A stretch of 30,124 nucleotides of DNA from CAZMVU01 sp964569295 (GTDB taxonomy: Bacteria > Hydrogenedentota > Hydrogenedentia > Hydrogenedentales > JAGMZX01): positions 1 to 30,124 of the forward strand of contig CAZMVU010000038.1 in assembly GCA_964569295.1 (NCBI GenBank), in the 5' to 3' direction. This document shows positions 27,341 through 30,124 of the stretch, piece by piece. Within the stretch, counting starts at the first letter, position 1, and each line of letters opens with the position of its first letter. The notes beneath the pieces were generated by a model. It searched no databases. It worked only from the letters and a program-made list of their open reading frames with translations, and had not been told where the DNA came from. The translations under genes and the position numbers were made by a program.

Positions 27341-27688
27341 GCCGACCCGTCCTCACCGGTCTGTGCAAAGGTTGTACATACTGCCTAGCCTAGCACGACT
27401 TTCCCGGCATGCACCACCCGTACACCAGGGCGCCGCCTGTACACACACGCGCGCGCAGCACGCCCGGGAACCTGCAGGGGTAGCCCTTCGCTGGCAAGTT
27501 ACAGCGCGTTACAGCGGGACACACGCTTACTGGCGTGTGAGGACGTTCGCCCGGCCCTACACAGTCCACGCAAGACTTTCCCCGGACTGACTTCCTGGCC
27601 CCACAGGCAAAATCGCCAGCCAACGGCCGCACTGCATCCGTTGGCTGCGCAAAAAAAGACGCGCCGCCCCCCCGGCCCCTGCTACCAT
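27341..27688. promoter_or_regulatory. Divergent promoter region with direct and inverted repeats
   Basis: About 350 bp between divergent genes. It contains a direct repeat GTTACAGCG at 27498-27506 and 27508-27516 (10-bp period), a hairpin CACACGC-TTACTG-GCGTGTG at 27520-27539, and a hairpin AGCCAACGG/CCGTTGGCT at 27618-27646 followed on the plus strand by GCGCAAAAAAA. The repeat spacing of about one DNA turn suits a regulator site. TATGTACAA on the minus strand near 27375 is a possible -10 of the TPR-tgt-yajC-secDF operon. No gene is seen. Confidence 0.4.
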
Positions 27689-28573
27689 ATGGTCATGGCT
27701 GTACTCAAAGACCGGTTCGTACATATTGCCGATCTCCATTTCTGGGAAGTGGTGCTGAATCCGCTGAAGCTGCTGAACAAACGGATGCTTGGCAATGCCA
27801 ACGTGGTATTGCGGCGGCGCCACGAGTTCCAGGTGCATTTCGCGGAGGAATATGCCGATGCGGTGGCGGCGCTCGGGATAAACACCGCCGTGCTCACCGG
27901 CGACTTCACATCCACCGCGACCGAACGCGAATTCGAGGCGGCCCAGGCGTTCACTCGGGGGCTCGCCGCGCGCGGCCTCGAGGTCGTGGTCATGCCGGGC
28001 AACCACGATGTATACACCTTCGGCTCGGTACGCAGGAAACGCTTCGAGGTCTGCTTTGGCGATTACATGCCAGCGAAGGGCTACCCGGCCCGGCTCGATC
28101 TGCCCGGCGGCACACCGCTTATTATCGTGCCTACGGTAACCCCGAACATCCTGTCTTCGAAAGGACGCATCACACCGGCGCAGGTGGCGGCTTCACAGGC
28201 ACTCGTGCGTGACACCCCGGACACGCCGGTTGTGGTCGCGGGACATTACCCGCTGCTGCACCGCACACATGCCTACACCACCTCATCCGGCCGGCAACTG
28301 CGCAATGCCGCATCGCTGCGCGCCATGCTCGCCGGCGCTGAACGCGATATACTCTATGTGGCGGGCCATGTGCACCGCTTCAGCTATGTCCAGGATCCGG
28401 ATCACGCACGGCTTGTCCACCTCACGACCCCGGCTCTTTTTCTGCACCGCCGGAAGGAGGACATCCGCGGCGCGTTCAGCGAAGTGCATGTCTACGACGA
28501 CGGCACGTTTCGCGTTTTCGAGCACATCAACAAAGGGACCTGGCAGCGGTGCGAGGCAGTACGGGTCGCATAA
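27689..28573 (+). CDS. Calcineurin-like metallophosphoesterase
   Basis: A 294-residue predicted phosphoesterase with a two-metal site. All motifs are present: DLH (Asp15, His17), GD (Asp72), GNHD (Asn105-His106-Asp107), GHYPLL (His186) and GHVH (His227, His229). Substrate cannot be told; such enzymes act on phosphodiesters or phosphomonoesters such as nucleotides, lipids or UDP-sugars. No ribosome binding site precedes either ATG (27689 or 27695). The sequence TACCAT sits 7 nt before the second ATG and could be a -10 box giving a leaderless transcript starting at 27695, which is speculative. A frame start at 27641 lies in a hairpin and is rejected. The glycosyltransferase gene follows 70 bp later. 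Confidence 0.92.
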   Translation: MVMAVLKDRFVHIADLHFWEVVLNPLKLLNKRMLGNANVVLRRRHEFQVHFAEEYADAVAALGINTAVLTGDFTSTATEREFEAAQAFTRGLAARGLEVVVMPGNHDVYTFGSVRRKRFEVCFGDYMPAKGYPARLDLPGGTPLIIVPTVTPNILSSKGRITPAQVAASQALVRDTPDTPVVVAGHYPLLHRTHAYTTSSGRQLRNAASLRAMLAGAERDILYVAGHVHRFSYVQDPDHARLVHLTTPALFLHRRKEDIRGAFSEVHVYDDGTFRVFEHINKGTWQRCEAVRVA

Positions 28574-28593
28574 CGCCGTATCGCACAGCTACG

Positions 28594-28623
28594 TTCCATC
28601 AGGACGCCCTTATGCGGTATAAT
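28594..28623 (+). promoter_or_regulatory. Probable promoter of the glycosyltransferase gene
   Basis: A perfect -10 box TATAAT is at 28618-28623, 20 bp before the start codon. The best -35 at a spacing of 18 is TTCCAT (28594-28599), which matches consensus poorly. The short leader contains AGAGG just before the ATG. The gene may therefore be transcribed on its own as well as with the metallophosphoesterase. Confidence 0.55.
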
Positions 28624-28643
28624 CTTCTTCAGAAGAGGCAGCC

Positions 28644-29858
28644 ATGCTGGAAGGCTACAACATTCTCGCGTTTACCTATGCGAACTGGCACGCCAACTGG
28701 AGTGCGCCCCAGCAGATCATGGCACGGCTTGCACCCGAAAACCGCGTGCTCTTCGTCGACACCCCCCGGTCGTTTCTCTACTGGCTGAGACCGCGCGATC
28801 CCGCATACGCCGTTTACCGGGATGCGCCCCACCTGGAAGAGGTAAGCGAGAACATCTTTGTCTATCACCCGCGCCGCGTATTCGCGCCCGTCGGCCGGTT
28901 GCCTTTCCCCCTGGCGCGCCAGTCGCTGCGCATCAACGGGCGCATTATGGCCGCCATGGTCCACAAGCAGATGCGTGTGCTCGGCATGCGGCGCCGGCCC
29001 ATCCTTTGGAACTTCTCGCCCATCCAAAGCAAGGCCATACCGTACATCCAGCGCCGCCTCACCATTTACGACATCTGCGATGAATGGGCCCATTACGTAA
29101 AGCATGTTTCCGGCAAAATGGTCCTCGGCTGGGCCGAACGCGCGCTATGCCGTTCTGCGGACTTGGTCTTTACCAACACAGAATCCGCCAAGGAGAAGCG
29201 CGCCGCCCTCAACCCCGAGACGCATGTCGTGCACAACGGTGCCGACTTCGTCCATTTCTCCAAAGCCGCCGCGTCCGGCCCCACGGCGCCCGAAGAAGTG
29301 AGCCAGCTACAGCGCCCGCGCATCGGCTATGTGGGCGTGATCGACCCGATGCGCTTCGATGCCGATCTCGTGCTCCATATCGCCCGGGCACGGCCTGACT
29401 GGTCGATCCTGCTCGTGGGCCCCCTGCGGCACGACATGGACCGCACGCCGTTCGACGCGTTGCCCAATATACATCTCACGGGGCACAAGACCATCGAGGA
29501 ATTGCCGAATTATCTAAGCGCCATGGACGCGCTCATTCTGCCGGCGTTGCTGAATGAGGCGACCCGAAACATCTATCCGCTGAAATTGCACGAATACCTG
29601 GCCACAGGCAAGCCTATTGTGAGTACACCCTTACCGGCACTCGAACCCTACGCCGCTGTCCTGGAATTCGCCACCGCCCCAGCGGAATTCGTGGCAGCGA
29701 TAGACGACGCCCTTGCGCAAGGCAATACGCCGGAAAAGACGACCGCCCGGCAGGCTGTCGCCCGGGAAAACTCGTGGACCCATCGCGTGGCCGAAAAGTC
29801 GGCGCATGTCGAACGAATGCTCCATGAACGCAAGGAGAGCATCGGCGCCCGCATATGA
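28644..29858 (+). CDS. Glycosyltransferase, GT-B fold (group 1 type)
   Basis: A 404-residue cytoplasmic or membrane-associated glycosyltransferase. The N-terminal Rossmann half begins with the strand ILAFTYANWHANWSAP and contains ENRVLFVDTPRS and LTIYDICDEW. The donor-binding half starts near PRIGYVGVIDPMRFDADLVL and includes WSILLVGPLRHDM, LTGHKTIEELPNYLSAMDAL and PLKLHEYLATGKPIVSTPLP, the Glu-containing nucleotide-sugar site of the family. Length is normal. AGAGG lies 5 nt before the ATG. It likely adds a sugar to a surface polysaccharide or lipid; acceptor and donor are unknown. No other polysaccharide gene is adjacent, and the rmlA gene 9 kb away is not evidence of a link. Confidence 0.93.
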   Translation: MLEGYNILAFTYANWHANWSAPQQIMARLAPENRVLFVDTPRSFLYWLRPRDPAYAVYRDAPHLEEVSENIFVYHPRRVFAPVGRLPFPLARQSLRINGRIMAAMVHKQMRVLGMRRRPILWNFSPIQSKAIPYIQRRLTIYDICDEWAHYVKHVSGKMVLGWAERALCRSADLVFTNTESAKEKRAALNPETHVVHNGADFVHFSKAAASGPTAPEEVSQLQRPRIGYVGVIDPMRFDADLVLHIARARPDWSILLVGPLRHDMDRTPFDALPNIHLTGHKTIEELPNYLSAMDALILPALLNEATRNIYPLKLHEYLATGKPIVSTPLPALEPYAAVLEFATAPAEFVAAIDDALAQGNTPEKTTARQAVARENSWTHRVAEKSAHVERMLHERKESIGARI

Positions 29859-29920
29859 ACACTTGCTCGAATTCAATATAAAAGAAGTAATTATGGATAA
29901 GTGATAACACCTGGGTTTCT

Positions 29921-29957
29921 TGACGTCTCCCAGCATTTTTCTTTTCCTCGGCATTCT
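29921..29957 (+). terminator. Likely intrinsic terminator of the glycosyltransferase gene
   Basis: CTGGG (29921-29925) and CCCAG (29939-29943) pair around a 13-nt loop and are followed by CATTTTTCTTTTCC. It lies about 60 bp past the stop codon. The stem is short, but the T-run is good. Confidence 0.5.
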
Positions 29958-30124
29958 GTTTTTACCCGTGGGCTTTTTTTCAATGAAGAAGTAATGTCCG
30001 TGCCTTACGCGACAACTTGTGCATTAAACGGGGTGCAGTTCTTCTACTACCGATGTTTTGGTTCCTTCGTGCCAGTTGTGAGCAAGCGAAACGGGACTGA
30101 CACAAGCGAGCGAGTCCCCGAGCG
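29958..30124. other. AT-richer gene-free tail with a short inverted repeat
   Basis: This end of the window is less GC-rich than the rest and has further T-runs (GTTTTTACCC, GGGCTTTTTTTC). No open frame of note is seen. GGGACT (30093-30098) and AGTCCC (30113-30118) form a 6-bp inverted repeat, similar in core to the GGGACAG and ACTGTCCCC motifs near 300 and 18334. The element, if any, continues beyond the window. Confidence 0.35.

Noticed and set aside
27618..27646. Hairpin before the metallophosphoesterase as a terminator
   Set aside because: No gene on either strand ends near it, and the A-run is on the wrong side for a plus-strand terminator. For the minus strand the T-run precedes the stem.

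Overview
The window is GC-rich and densely coded. It looks like an uncultured Gram-negative bacterium, plausibly of the PVC/Hydrogenedentota kind. This is inferred from the gene types (fused SecD-SecF, YajC with a long Gly-rich leader, carboxypeptidase-regulatory-like repeat protein, DUF6249/DUF4097-like genes beside an ECF sigma factor, periplasmic alpha-2-macroglobulin) and from intergenic repeats with hairpin cores. The taxonomic guess is weak because no marker RNA gene is present. I see no rRNA, tRNA, CRISPR array, transposase or phage gene.

Region 1 (1-526) is non-coding and repeat-bearing. It holds two repeat units that recur near 18.2-18.5 kb and a small MITE-like element. Region 2 (527-9965) starts with a small membrane protein gene on the minus strand. 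Divergent from it is a nearly gapless plus-strand run: a DUF4097-like surface protein, an ECF sigma factor, a small two-TM protein in the anti-sigma position, a 983-residue repeat protein with one N-terminal membrane anchor, and two ABC-2 type ATPase/permease pairs. The overlaps and very short gaps suggest co-expression as an envelope-directed regulatory and export module. I do not recognise this combination as a named system.

Region 3 (10084-18116, minus) is the known pair of bacterial alpha-2-macroglobulin (thioester CLEQ intact) and penicillin-binding protein 1C, coupled by a 4-nt overlap. Together they guard and repair the periplasm and peptidoglycan. Region 4 (18117-21376) has a repeat-rich spacer, a stand-alone rmlA/rfbA gene, a 2-hydroxyacid dehydrogenase gene, and directly upstream of it a broken P-loop kinase gene (frameshift and probable internal deletion).

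Region 5 (21670-27340, minus) is a TPR protein - tgt - yajC - secDF operon ending in a good intrinsic terminator. It links queuosine tRNA modification with Sec translocation accessory subunits, a common bacterial arrangement. Region 6 (27341-30124, plus) has a metallophosphoesterase, a glycosyltransferase with a consensus -10 box and its own likely terminator, and an AT-richer tail with a further short inverted repeat.
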